Of a stretch of 64,000 nt of DNA, positions 37,201 through 49,226 are shown piece by piece. A program made the position numbers and the translations under genes. Below the pieces are notes generated by a model. That model was not told where the DNA came from, did no database searches, and saw nothing but the letters and a program-made list of their open reading frames with translations. The DNA comes from Atrichornis clamosus. Taxonomy: Eukaryota; Chordata; Aves; Passeriformes; Menuridae. Positions within the stretch are counted from its first letter, which is position 1. Every line of letters starts with the position of its first letter. The DNA lies in NCBI GenBank assembly GCA_013400975.1, contig WBMZ01003475.1:124001-188000 (forward strand). Direction: 5' to 3'.

Positions 37201-37799
37201 TGCCTTGCTCGGACTTGGGAGCTCAGCACTGCCTGGGTCCAGGTGACTCTGAAGGAGCTCGTGTTTGCCTGCAAGAAATCCTGTAGAAACCGAGCTTTAC
37301 GCCAACTCCACTCTGCCCTTTTTCTTCCAAGCTCTTGTGCTGGTTCTCGTGGGTGCCCTGCCCTCTCCTCTGCTCCTGGGATGGGATGGGATGTGATGGC
37401 AGCACATTCTCACTCTTAGCTCCCTTCCCTTCACAAGCTGCACTCCATGGCATTTGAGAACCTCGTGGTCTTTTGAAAGATCCTACAGCAAACCTCAGAG
37501 CCGCTCTCCTTCCTCAGAGCCGTGGCTCTGGTTTTGCAAGGCTTAGACTTCAGGAGGCAAAATCTGCCACCCCTCTGCCCACGCCGTGGCCCCATGGTGC
37601 TGCTCCTGGGGTTGTGTGTGGGGTGATGTGCAGACCTTCCCTGCCAGCCCCTGCCGTGGCCAGCAGTGCACTGGGAGCGCCCCACGGACACACCTGCCTG
37701 GCTGGAGCCCTGTGGGTTCATAAACACAGACATTCTGCATAGGGGAGATAAATGCCCTGGTCCTAATTGAATTCTTATTTGCTGCATCACCCAGCAGAG

Positions 37800-37822
37800 C
37801 CCCTTCTCCCCTCCCTCCTCCC
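37800..37822 (-). other. G-quadruplex motif (minus strand)
   Basis: Four C-runs on the + strand (37800-37803, 37808-37811, 37813-37815, 37820-37822) are separated by loops of 4, 1 and 4 bases. This meets the usual four-G-run rule on the complementary strand. It sits at the edge between a GC-rich stretch (about 37430-37700) and the AT-rich block starting near 37860. Confidence 0.6.
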
Positions 37823-37860
37823 TCCAGAAATGAAACGTGTTCAGACCGTCTGAAAACTGG

Positions 37861-38210
37861 GGCGTAAGAAAGACACTTTAGTTAAAAGAGTATTAAAATA
37901 TAACTTTGATATATATTAATTACAATTTCATTTAATAGCTTATTGAACGTTATAGCATTTATAAATAAAAGACAATCATAAAGCATTATTCTGACTGTTA
38001 ATTAGCTCTATTTATTCTCCAGATTAGTTTTTAAATATGCCCTCTAGATGCCACTTGATACTAATTAACAGAGTTACATTATTATCTCTACAGAAAGGCA
38101 TTTTTAATTAAATCTAAAGCAATTTAAATTAGCATGAGTTTTTACAGAAATTAAACTCTGGTCAGATGCTTAATTTAGCCTTATAAGACAACATCTGATG
38201 CCATGCTGGT
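37861..38210. promoter_or_regulatory. AT-rich block with clustered TAATTA motifs, candidate conserved non-coding element
   Basis: About 350 bp of strongly AT-rich, low-repeat sequence carries TAATTA at 37917-37922, 37999-38004, 38062-38067 and 38105-38110, plus further ATTTAA and AATTAG words. TAATTA is the core recognised by many homeodomain proteins. At this base composition well under one copy would be expected in 200 bp. Such texture is typical of vertebrate conserved non-coding elements. Whether it is conserved or acts on SGCD or another gene cannot be seen from one sequence. Confidence 0.4.
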
Positions 38211-39154
38211 GTCAGTTCTCCCAAGGGTCTTGACATCTTTTTTTGAGATTATTTTTTTGAAGTTTATTTTCAGGGAAACTTGCCAGTATGCTCTGGTGTT
38301 TAATATTTATGATGGATTTAACCAATTTTTTTTAAGACTAGATATTGATGGGAATCCACATGCATTGCAGTGAGCTGAGATAAAACCACAAAAGCCACAT
38401 TCCTGCAGCTTACAGGCTCTGGCAGTCCCTGGGTTTGAGTGTAGAGGGAGGTTTGTGTGGGAGGTGGGATTGCATGGGCTGGATGCTGTCCCGTTACAAA
38501 TCAACCACGCTTGTTAACCACTATTAAAATTACCATTTTGCTTTGCAGCAAGGATAGGATTAATCTTAAACCCACAAGGTCTCTTTTCTGTGGTAGAACA
38601 ATGCAGGGATTGCTCCCACTCTGGGTCCCCAGAAAATGTGCCTCTCAGACATTCAGATTTGCATGGCAGAAGCTTTACTTCTAATGGAGCCTAATGATAA
38701 AAATTTGGCTAAAGCCTCCCCCTGTGGCAAACCCTAACTAAAATAGCTGTATTTAGAGTGGGGTGGGATGCCTTTCATCTCCCAGAATAAAGACTGCAGG
38801 AGCAGTGTGACCCAGCCCAGCACAGCAGCCCTCCCCAGCACCATGGCTGATTAAAACGTACCTTTGATCTCACCAACCTTTCCATGCCCTCCCTTCAAAT
38901 AATTAGCCAGTAGCTCCATTTCTACCTTGTAGCTTTTTTTCTGCCATAGCCTATACCCTCTGGGCAGTGAACCATGTGGAGCATGTCAGTGCTGACCACA
39001 GGTTAGACTTTCAGGAATGTTAGTTTGGGAACATTTTTTGTTGTAGTTTCTCTCCAGCTGCCCGGGAACGCACCTGGAAGGAGGAATCAGCTGTTGAAAT
39101 GTTATTGCAAATTTATTAATGTTTGGAGTAATTAAATCCAAGGCACATTTCCAG

Positions 39155-39208
39155 CATTTTAAGGTCCCTTCCAACCCAAACCATTCCATGATTCTATGAC
39201 TCTATGAC
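39155..39208 (+). mobile_element. CR1 LINE extreme 3' end
   Basis: The text TTTAAGGTCCCTTCCAACCC, then AAACCATTCCATGATTCTATGA and a further CTCTATGA, is the terminal part of CR1 with its short 3' repeat, in forward orientation. It is one of the least diverged CR1 ends in this window, but only about 55 bp is clear. Older CR1 sequence could extend a little upstream. Confidence 0.88.
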
Positions 39209-42060
39209 TGTCTTGTAGGGAGCTCTTATAAATGGGAGCATTGGGGCTGCTGTTGGGGGCAGAGGGAGAACCTGCTCTGCATTTGCAGAACACAGGGTGC
39301 TGGGGCTCGTTACCCATGGAAGGGTTAAAAAAAGCATTTGCAGAGACTTTCACTTAGGCCAAGAGGAGAACAGGATTTAATGTGGATGTGCTGAACTAAT
39401 ACATCTGGGTAAGCTGCCCAGCTGTCTTAAGCTTCACATCTACAAACATCTCCAGAACTGGGGTTGCAGTGCCAGCCTGGTTAAGGGACTCTACTCACAT
39501 TTCCTCCACATTACACATTTAGTGGCTTCTTGGCTTGTCCTTTCCAGCTTTTGCTTGCTGCAATAGCAGAATAATTTTAATGGCTGCAAGTGTAGTTATA
39601 TTTCATAAAATAATCCACAAAGGTATTTGACTGGTATCAGTCATTTCAGAGGGTGGGGTAAGCTAGAAATAGAACAGTTTCCAGGAATTACCACCCATTT
39701 TTACAGCACGTACTCTTCTTCAGAAGCAGTTATTTATGGGTCAGGGCATGCATGGTTGCCCTTTACAGCAGCCATTATGATTTCAAAATGGCCTTTTGCT
39801 GATGTGTTTGTGTCAGAGGGAACAACTTTGGTAGCCAAGTGTTGAAATCAGGACCTGTCCCAGAGAGGACATGGAGCTTTCTGGCCTCACCACTGAGTCT
39901 GCTGCCACTTCACGCCTGAGGGTAAATGCCAAGCTTGAATCTTTGTAGTGTGGATTTTGTGAGCTTTCCTGAAAAACATGTCCTTAGTTCAGGTCTGTAA
40001 GTAGCCTTTTCAAACGAGAGGTGGTGCTACAGTATTCATTTCTTAGGAAACGGAGACATTTTCCTGCTCTGATCCTTTCCCTTAACGAAGGCAGTGGAGA
40101 GGAAGGTACAACCCAAAGCTGCCTTGGTGCTGCTAAAGCGCGTGGGCAGGGCCCTTCTCTGGGAAACCTCACGGGGAGACCTTGGACACAAACCCTGTAC
40201 CACCAGCCAGGGGCCACAGGTCTTTCCCAGTTCATCCAGTTGCAAACGAGCTCCTGCTTGCTCAGGCTCCTCCAAAGATATCCCAGCTCCCTTCTGTGCT
40301 CTCAGCCAGAGAGAAGAGCGTGCCACAGCCGGCTGCTCGCCAGGCTGGGACAGGCATTTGACCTTTTGCTGAAGATGTATGAACTTCCCTAGGAAGCAGC
40401 TGCAGTATTCAGCACACACTGCCCACAGGTAATTAGGCAGCAACGCTGATGCAGTCCCGGAGCAGTTGCCAAGCTGTCGTGTAGTCATTGGTCCTGTGGA
40501 AAAGGGACAGGGAATAAAACGAGGAGAGTAGGGAAACGTGCTGACAAATGAAGATACCAGGGTTTAACATGGCACTAGCAAGGATGGGAACAGCCTCCAC
40601 TGTCTGTGGTGCTCAGTCGTGGCAGCGCAGCTCCGTCAGATCTCTGTGCACTCGTTGCAGAGCTGTGATGATGGAAAAAAAATTATGTCTAGCAAAATTA
40701 AGGGGTATTGGAGAGCAAAAACATATGTTTTCTATCAGTGGTTAAAGCCACAAGAAAATTCTGGTTTTTTGCTCAGTTAGGAATCATGCTACTGCTGTAT
40801 CCATGTAGGAATCAGGGATCACAAAGTCATTTAACCTGTAGTCAGCAGTGACAAAGAATTAAAAAGCTATGTAGAAGAGAAACCTGACTTGGTTGAATTG
40901 AGTGGATTTAGAGTTTTGTTTTCCAGAGGTTGAGATGGGATTTTTGGATGTTTTCTTCCAAATAAAGTATTTCTCCCATTCTGCAAGGGAAGAAATTAAA
41001 ATTACCAGTTCTTGAATGAATGCTTCTGATAGCCCTTCTGCCTTAACGGCAATAGGTGTAGACACTGTTGTCCATTCTTTTTAATGGCAAATCCAACTAA
41101 CATTGCCCTCCTTTTTTAAAATCCATTCACCCGGGTTCTAAACTTGTCTTTTCTTGGCAAGAACAATCTGTGTTAGGAGAGAGATATAGTGAGGAGTTTT
41201 CCTTGTGTTTGCTTTTGTTTAAAGTACATTCCAGGCTGAAAGGATAGCATTTATGTAAAGTGTATAGGCTTCGAGTCCAGGCTGAAATGTGTGTTCAGAT
41301 TGTGTTCCCTTAATCCTGTTTAAGGAAAAAGAGGAATCATCCACCATCAGATTAATATTGATTAAATGTCACAAGGATTATGAAAGAAACATACTGTACA
41401 CTTACCAAACACTGAAATCAAGTTTAAAAGTGTGGCAGATTTATATTTTATTTCCTAAGTGTCTTCCCCAGCTGATCTGTTTGAAGCTCACATAATATTC
41501 TCCTTGATAAATTTCCACTGTGTATTCCTACTTCAGCTGCTCCCCTGAGTTTCTTTGCAACTTTGCACAAGAATGCCGAGAAGAGCTTCAAAGGAATTCA
41601 GTGATGACATTGCTATTGTTGAGCTGCAGAAAAAGTGTTGAAGGACCCCAAAACTAGTCAAGAAGGAAATATCTAGAGGTCAGCCTAAGTTGTAGCAACC
41701 TTTTTTCCTATGTCTTTCCTGAGCCTGGATGCGAGCCCGTCTGTTCTTTTCTGTTATTCCCTTTATATTTCTCAGACACTGAACTGTGGCAGCAAGGCTG
41801 TTGAAGATGCTCTACAGGCACACACATCACTAATGACCCACTTGCTCATCTCAGAGCTTGCAGCTCATCTTTTCCTCTGCAAGTTTTCCAGCTGAAACCC
41901 AGGCTCCATTGATTTCTTGGGACTGCGAGTCAGAGAATTGTTTCTCCTCCACCCGGCAGGGCTGGAGTCACAAGGAGTTCCTGTCTGGCCCAACTCAGCC
42001 ACAGCCCAGTGCCTAAGGCTTGGCTCACTCCCTGTGTGCATACAGTGCCAACACCAAGAT

Positions 42061-42070
42061 CTAAAAATAA
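42061..42070. promoter_or_regulatory. candidate MEF2 binding site
   Basis: CTAAAAATAA fits the MEF2 consensus YTAWWWWTAR exactly. A symmetric CTATATTTATAG follows at 42260-42271, inside an AT-rich stretch (42060-42460) with no recognised repeat. MEF2 controls many muscle genes and SGCD is a muscle gene, so a role as an intronic muscle enhancer is plausible. Single sites are frequent by chance in AT-rich DNA. Confidence 0.3.
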
Positions 42071-44501
42071 CCTATACTAAATGCAATAGAGTCAATATTT
42101 CTAAAAAAATTATATGACATTTTTATTATAAGCACTTTGTTGATGCTGCACGTGATCTCATTATTGCCCTTATTATTTAGGATTTCTTGTTTGCCCTTTA
42201 AAAGAACAACTCCCCAACACTTAGACTAAAAAGGCAAGCAGACAGACCTTTGCAATGAACTATATTTATAGAATCCTGAAAAGAAACATGAATGAAAGCT
42301 TTATGGCTTTTGTTCGGTGCACTGGTTTAAGCTCACCAGGCTATTATTGTTGTACCCTGAAATAGAGCTCTTATTGATTTCAGATTTGACAGGATTCAAG
42401 GGGAACAACAGCAATTACTATGCTCACCCATTTAAAAGCATAAATTAAGGATGAATAAGGCTTATAAAGCTTGGAATTAGAAGAAGCAGTCACAAATAAT
42501 TTCTACCTGCATTGTATTGGATTTACTTCGTGGCCATCTGTTTGCACAGACTTTCTGAGACTGTCACATATTATCCTGATGAGACCTGCAGAGGAGAGAA
42601 CCTCATCAGACGGGTGTTTTCATGAACAAATTGCTGAATGTGTCCTGATCAATAACAGTGGGAATAAAGGTAGTTTATGGAGACCACCAGCATGCTATGC
42701 ATTGCCCCTTGACTTCAGCTAGAAAAAGTCACAGCAAATCCTTCTCCTCCCCCTCATTTGCACAGCACTGCCTAAGGCAGAGCTCTAAAGAGAAGATACA
42801 CTGAGGCCACCTTTATCACCAGGTTCAGCACTGGGCTCTGAGACCCCACTTCATTAGAAAGCAGTGATACACAACACTACAGGTGTACTGTGGGTCTGGA
42901 ATTATCACTGAAATAATACAGAGTGGGAAATAAATGTGCTGTCTGGAAAGAAAAAGGAAAGTGGGGAATAGCTAACCAGGTGCATCTGCACCTGAGCGGA
43001 AACCTGGTGTCTCTCTGCATTCTGCTCACCCCCAAGAGCTGTTCAGCTGATTGCCACCTACCCTTGAGAGCAGGAGCATCAATCATTAGTCTAAAAATAC
43101 CACTCGTTGCAATGCATTTGAGCTCCTCTTCTCTCTCTTCCAGCAGAGAGCAGGGGAAGCCTGGAGCAGGTTTTGTGCAGAGGGAGTGGCATGTGCTCAG
43201 TGTTGCCAGGACGGCTGGATCCCAGCTCTGGCTAGAGGGAGCAGGGATTGCCCTTGCCTTTGCACCAGGGAAGGTGCCAGGGCAGTGTTAAGCAGCCCAG
43301 GTACTTTTGCATCATGCAGGGAAATCAAGAGGCAGCTTGAGGGGCTGAAGTGCTGATGCCCATGTCCCCTGGTTGGATCTCTTGCTGGTTAAGATGCATC
43401 GTGGAGCATCAGTGCTCCTTCGTTTCCAACCCCTGAAACTGAACTGTAAATGTTCTCTTGCCATGAGACTCTTGATTTTTGTTCTTGAATGAAGTGAACA
43501 CATACAGGGGTCTTTGACACCTGTGCTCCCACAGCTTATGCACTGGAAAGGGGGGAAAAAGCCAGAAAAGCCAAACACTCTTTGAATGAATCTTTACGGT
43601 GATTCAAAATACTTTAGGTAGATCCTGTCATATGCTTTATAAGTTTCTGACTGATTGTATGGAATTAAGTTATTGGGCAGAGAACCAGCTAATGGAAACA
43701 CATTGATGAAATCATCTTTGAGGGACATTAAATGGAACTTAAAATAAAGCTGAAATGGCTTTATGGATTTTTCACTCAAACTGTTTATGAACATTTATCG
43801 GTGGTAAATTACGCAGTGACAGACGAGGGAATCAGTAGGTATGGCTTTAATAGAAGTCTTTCTGATATAATACTGTGAGAAAAAATAATGTATTGCCTAG
43901 GGATGTACAGTACAGTGTGTTTAAATACTAATGATATTATTGTTTTCTTCTGTCTTTGGCTGATTGCAGATAAGTTACCCTTAGCATCAGCAGAGAGTCT
44001 CATATGATGGAAAAAAAATTTCAGTACTTTGCAATGAAATAGAAATTTTCCGTTATACATTTTTCATGTCAGATAGAAAATGTTTTAATAACAGATAATT
44101 CAGGAAGCAGAAGATGTGTTGTACAATAATAAATGTAGTTCACATTTGCTTTATACTCAGTAAAAGGGGAAAAGGGATAGAGCAGCTTTGATTGAAAAGA
44201 GAGATTGTAGCAGCTGATCCTTGAACTGGTGGAGCTGCGTGTTAATACCATTTGCCAAAACCCATCATTCCTCAGGTAGAGGACAGTGAAAATAAGACTA
44301 GAGAAATACAAGGCTAGAAGGAAATTGCTGGTCCTGAAAATATTGCCCCTTGAGACACCATGTCTTACAGTCGGGAATTTGTCAAATCTGTTATATTGTC
44401 TGTCGCATCTAACTGAAAAGCTGCTCCCATTGTAGCTCCTCTTTTGGATAGCAAACACGTTTCTTCCCAAGTATATTCAGGACCACTTTGCTGCCACTCA
44501 C

Positions 44502-44532
44502 ATAAACATTGGCTCTCATATAAACATTGGCT
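44502..44532. repeat. 18-bp tandem duplication
   Basis: ATAAACATTGGCT at 44502-44514 recurs at 44520-44532, a period of 18 bp. It lies inside a reverse-strand open frame and would repeat the residues ESQCL there. It is probably a replication-slippage product. Confidence 0.65.
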
Positions 44533-45106
44533 TAGATCCAGTAGTTCTTTTTCCTTCATGTGATTTACCCTCCTAATGTATTTATACACAGCATGTGTAT
44601 CCCTCCTTAGCCATCCTGCTCTAAGCCACAAAGCCAAGTCCTCCCAGGCTTCTTTTGTAGGGTAGACTTTTCCTGTTTGTGCAGTCACGACAGTTTTTCC
44701 TCTGTGCACACTCTCCTCAGTGGGTTTGAGCAGGGGGGGCACATAATAGTTCAAGGATTCACTGATGATTCTTAAAATAATGTGATTTTTTTTTCATGTT
44801 CCTGTTAGACTTTCTTCTTGCCTTTCAGTTTAATGTCACGTTTGCCTTCCCTTTGACTCTGTCACACTGCCATGAATCATGAGTAGCATTCAGCTTTTAT
44901 CCAGGGATATTGTATCCTGGAAGCATCCAACATGTAGAAGTAATTTTTACTACTTTCTAAGCACATGACCTTGGATTTCCTATTTTCAATCATTTGTTAC
45001 TCCATGACGTCCCAGTTCTCCTCAGCAGAGCCAGAATAGCCCAGCTCAGTGTCAACAGCACATTTCCCTCAAACTTCCCTTCTTTTTTTGCCAAAGCCTT
45101 TAGTCA

Positions 45107-45163
45107 CAGTTGGAGTCCATGATCTTAAGAGTCTTTTCCAACATAAATGATTCCATGATTCTA
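45107..45163 (+). mobile_element. CR1 LINE extreme 3' end, diverged
   Basis: GTTGGAGTCCATGATCTTAA, then GAGTCTTTTCCAACATAAATG and ATTCCATGATTCTAAAA, match the CR1 terminal block in forward orientation with several substitutions. Only the last 55-60 bp are recognisable. Confidence 0.8.
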
Positions 45164-48159
45164 AAACCACTAAAGGAGGTCACTTCCTCCAGCCTTCACT
45201 TTCAACACCGTCCAACACTGATGCTGTCAAAGCCTGGCTGGGGACTTGCACAGTGGCCAAAAGCCAGACTTTGACACAAATGTCCAGTGGAGCTGAATTA
45301 GCCCAAGGCAGTTGTTTCCCTCCGGAGCTGCTGATCCCCCAGGCAGAGGCTGAGACTCTCCAGCACAGAACAGAGGGGGCTGGTGGGAGGGGGCACATCT
45401 GAGGTCTAGAAAATCCCACGTAGCAAAAAGAAGGGGATGGTTCTTCACTGAAATCATCAGGGAGCACGTTGAAACCAAAGGATGAACTTCTCCAGAGTAT
45501 TTAATTCATCTGTCAGCCCCGTGCTACAGAAATAGGGACAATTAAAATGAGAATTAGGTGAGGTGAGGAAAGTTTATCAGTGTCTGTAGTGGCTGAATGA
45601 CACAGCCAATTCAAGGAGCCCCTCAGCTGCTGACAGCCAGAGTCAAGGGAGGGATGGCTCAGTCGTGGTCCCTCAGCATCCCCTCGTGGCTGGTGTCCTT
45701 CTCAGTGACAGGGACAGGTGATCCTTTGGGAGAGTCTCTGTTCTTAAAGGAGAATAATACGGAATTATATTGTCAAGGCAGGAAGCCTTATCAGGGCGGG
45801 TAGCGTTCGCTTCTAACTCAGATCAAAGGAGAGAAACAGAAGGGTTTGGAAATCTCATTGCTGTTCCCAGTGCATGAGGGACTTTTTGATGGATCTGGGA
45901 ATAAGGGAGACAGGAAAAGAGGGTTTAAGAACTGTGTTGGGAAAGGAAAATAAGTAGATGGAGAAAACAAATAGCCAGCTCTTTCATGTTCAGCCTTCCT
46001 GAAATGACTGCATTGGGGTCTTCACTAACCTTGTTTCCAAAGTTGCTTCCTGATGAAATGATGAAAGCCTGGAAATTTTAGTTTCAATTAGTTATTTTAG
46101 CTTTACATGACTTGAGTATCCAACTTAAGATGTCTAAAAATGAATTAAAATGCCCAGCCTAAAGTCACCATTTAAGCCATAGGGGTGGAAAGGGTACAAG
46201 AATATCTGTGTGCATCTCTCCAGCTGCACCTCCTCATCTTCCTTCCCTCAAAAATCACTGTTTTATTATGCAGATGTGTGCAGGCTGCATGTTTTGCTAC
46301 ATTGATTGCAAAGCCAAGAGCCAAGGCGATCATGTGGATAAGCAGAGATTAAAATCATTTGGAAACTGTTGAGAGAGGACAGATCTGATGGTAACAACCT
46401 TCATGGCTGGCAAGTTGCAGCTGCTTATGACAACTTGTAACAATGAAGGCTTATAGTAAAGTTATAACCTAAATGTCTGTATTGTGCCATAGGATCAGTT
46501 TCAATCCCCAAGCATAAAACTTCAAACTTCAGTCTGCTTTTATCATCTTTGAGTTTACTTTGTTTTTCTCTGGGTTAAAAAGAGTTTGGGTTTTTTAGTA
46601 AATGTTAGGGTGCTTGTTTTCATTCTGGTTTTTATTCCTTTAACACAGTGGGACAGCTTAGTTGATTTATTTCAGTGCAAAGAAAGCGTAGTCTTACTGT
46701 AGCCATAAGTGTTTCTCACTTACAGCAGAAATTACAGCAGGATGTTTTCTTAACATGTTTCGCATGATCTCAGAACATCTGTTATTCTGTAATGGTGACT
46801 TTCAAACTGCACATAGGTAACAATTACAATAGCACGTGTTGCAAGAGGTCTAGAAACTGTGTATATAAAAATTTTCATCAGGATCTGTAGTTTGCACCAA
46901 TAGCTTTATCAAACTGAAATTTAAAGAAATAACAAAACGCCACCAGTGCTGTCTGCCTGCTGACACTGACAGTGCTGTGATGACTGCAGGTAATGAATGA
47001 CCAATTGTTCACCACGTGCCTGAAGGCAAGGCCACAGATGTAAATTTAAGAATATAGGTCATACTCACTCACTGGGCTGGCAGCTATGTATTGGAGAACA
47101 TGAGCATTAATTTCCAGTGCACTCTGTGTGTGAGGCAGTTAGTACCACTCTGAGCTGAGTTTTAATTGGAAGTTTCAGTGGGAGCAGGAACGTGATGTTC
47201 TGCAGCAGAGAGCGTCAGTGACAGCACTTGGAAACTCCTGAGTTCCAACAGAGTATTTTAAAAGTAGAACAGGTTCAGAAAAGAGCAATGAGAAGTCCAG
47301 AGGATTTGCTTCACAGTGATTGATTCAGAAAGCCCAGACTTTTCAGAGAATCAGAGCAGGTTGGAGTGGCTGGGTCACTGTCAGTGTCTAAGTACAGAGT
47401 CTCCTCATGCAGGGCCGATTGCCTGGCGCACGAGGACACACGAAGATTTAGTGGCTGAAAGATGAAGTGAGACCAATTCAGATTAGATGTACATTTTAAA
47501 TGAGAGCAGTTAGTGGAAAGGCTTACCTGAGGATGGCAGGGGCTGCCTTTGGCATAAAGCAATGATATGAGGAGAGCACATCTTTCTAGAGAAGAGAGAG
47601 AGCAAGCAGGGCTCGATCACAAAATACGGACCCAGTTTAGGGCTAGCTGGGTGAAATGGCCCAACTGGGCTATGCAGGTGGCCATGAAGAGGATTGCAGT
47701 GGTCTGAAACTTAAACAAACTGGTCACAGTACCCAGGAGATGACAGCTCTAAAGCCAGTCAGCAAATGGGGGAGTGCAGCTTCTCTGCTGACTCTGAGAG
47801 AAGGCGGAAATGAGCAGAAGTTAAACAATTTCTGGGTCACACATGGAACTGGTGGCCAGGCTGGGACTGGAGCAGAGTCTGCTTGTCCTGCCCTGTTTCA
47901 GGGGAGCACCTCCCTCCTTTTCCCCAGGCAGAATCACAGCCTGGCCAGAGAGGTGTTTGCAGGGATCAAGCCAAAATTTGCCTTTCTTCCTTGAGTATCT
48001 CTGAGAGCCCAGCAAAAGAAGTAATGTCATGACATGCACCCAGGTTCATTAATGAGGGATGTAGCTGGATTAGATGCCTGGTTACTAAAGGGTATCTTTT
48101 CCAAGCTCCCTGCATCAGTTGGGTCAGCAAACTCTCCCCAAGCTGGGGTGCAAGCAGCT

Positions 48160-48212
48160 GCTTTTCCAGTCAGAAGTGCAGTTTAAGAAGCTTTTCCAGC
48201 CAGAAGTGCAGT
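48160..48212. repeat. 30-bp period tandem duplication
   Basis: A 23-base unit beginning GCTTTTCCAG at 48160-48182 recurs at 48190-48212 with a single T/C difference, a spacing of 30 bp. It lies about 200 bp before the next SGCD exon. It is probably local slippage. No regulatory role is evident. Confidence 0.75.
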
Positions 48213-48410
48213 GGCAAATCCCACTTGTAATCAAGGCAACCAATTGCAGATGATCAAGGTCTGGCTTTTCTGGGGACAGAAGGGATGTGCAAGAGAGAAA
48301 TGGGGTCAGGCAATGGGTTAAATTGCACCTAGGTATGATTTGACAATCACTCCCCTGATAACAGCTTATAATGTTTACAATTTGTCTTCTGTTTTGTTTT
48401 GTGATTTCAG

Positions 48411-48483
48411 GAGCAGAAGGCACAGTGTTCCCTAAATCTATAGAAACTCCCAATGTCAGGGCAGACCCCTTCAAGGAACTAAG
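48411..48483 (+). CDS. SGCD: delta-sarcoglycan, internal coding exon (about residues 168-192)
   Basis: This 73-bp exon begins with the last two bases of a glycine codon and ends with AG of an arginine codon (phase 2). It encodes [15 protein letters not shown], then RADPFKEL and the start of [20 protein letters not shown] is characteristic of delta-sarcoglycan. Gamma reads FEHSVETPLVRADPFQDLR and zeta FGHSVETPHIRAEPSQDLR (recalled). The acceptor is GTGATTTCAG after a T-rich tract. The donor AG followed by gtaaac is a little weaker than the others. The next exon should begin by completing the arginine codon and then read LESPTRSL. It was not found before 64000. Confidence 0.95.
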
Positions 48484-49213
48484 GTAAACTTTGGAATGTG
48501 GTTTAATGGTAACTCAGTGGAGCCTTGCTGGAGTTGTGCATACTGCTGGGCATAATTTCTGCTTTTGCATAAGAGCTTGGGGATTCGCTTTGGAAGGCAT
48601 CACGGAGAGGATGCCATGGAAGAGAAGGGACCTGCCATATTTACATGTGATAGGACTGAACTAAAGGCAGTCACAGATCATGAGAGCCTCATTTCTGCTC
48701 TGTAATGTGCTCTGCATACCCTGGGCTCAGCACTTGGGGAAAAAAAGTAGAGTCATCTTTTCCTGGTTGTGCAGGGAGGGTCCTGAAGGCTGTGCTGGAT
48801 CACAGGGAGTAGCAGCAGGCAAAAGGATAATGCTCCCCTGTCTTGCAGGAGTGCAAACCCTCCCTGAGCTGCACAGGGCATAGCTGTGCATGTGTGTGGC
48901 TGCTGGCACTTGCAGAGATGCCACTTGCTGACAGCATTGTGCCAGGAGGGAATAAACAGCTCTGCCCTCAAGCTAATGCTGGGTGTCATATTTATTTTAT
49001 TAAAAAAAAAAAAAGAAGAAGTGTGGCACTCCAGGTTAGCCTGGATGACTGTATGACTAGTCTCTGAAAAGACACTAATCATATGGCCTAATAAATTATT
49101 CTCCCACCCTCCCAATATTCCAATATAAATTAATAAATTAATCTCCCAGTATCTCCTGACCAAGAGGGCTGTAGGGGTTTTCCTCAATACTCCAAATATC
49201 CCTCCTTAAAAAA

Positions 49214-49226
49214 AGAGAGAGAGAGA
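49214..49226. repeat. (AG)n microsatellite, short
   Basis: There are about six and a half uninterrupted AG units directly after a short A run. It is minor and possibly polymorphic. Confidence 0.8.

Larger units (their letters stand above)
34288..48410 (+). other. SGCD: SGCD intron, 14,123 bp
   Basis: The intron runs from donor gtaaga at 34288 to acceptor GTGATTTCAG ending at 48410. It contains a minus-strand G-quadruplex motif (37800-37822), an AT-rich block with four TAATTA motifs (37861-38210), CR1 tails at 39155-39208 and 45107-45163, and a MEF2-type site at 42061. Small tandem duplications lie at 44502-44532 and 48160-48212. An AT-rich tract with repeated TATA words lies near 35447-35500. 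No nested gene was recognised. The 129- and 133-codon reverse-strand frames at 44069-44754 are discussed separately. Confidence 0.88.

Noticed and set aside
37370..37400. GGGAT tandem units as a quadruplex or minisatellite.
   Set aside because: Only three G3 runs and under three clean units, below the usual thresholds.
40036..40488. 150-codon reverse-strand frame and overlapping forward frames.
   Set aside because: The locally GC-rich sequence lowers stop frequency on all frames. There is no family resemblance and no splice structure.
44069..44470. 133-codon reverse-strand frame considered together with 44365-44754 as a retroviral-type fragment.
   Set aside because: No conserved retroviral motif was seen, there are no LTRs or primer-binding site nearby, and the two frames are out of register. 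It is not called as a viral remnant.
47270..47560. Sequence reminiscent of the interior of an old LINE (AAAGAGCAATGAGAAG, then GAATCAGAGCAGGTTGGAG).
   Set aside because: The words resemble CR1-type interiors only loosely and I could not place consecutive blocks. A repeat-library search would decide.
48950..49014. AATAAA followed about 50 bp later by a 13-A run, like a processed pseudogene tail.
   Set aside because: The sequence upstream contains no recognisable coding remnant and no target-site duplication was seen.
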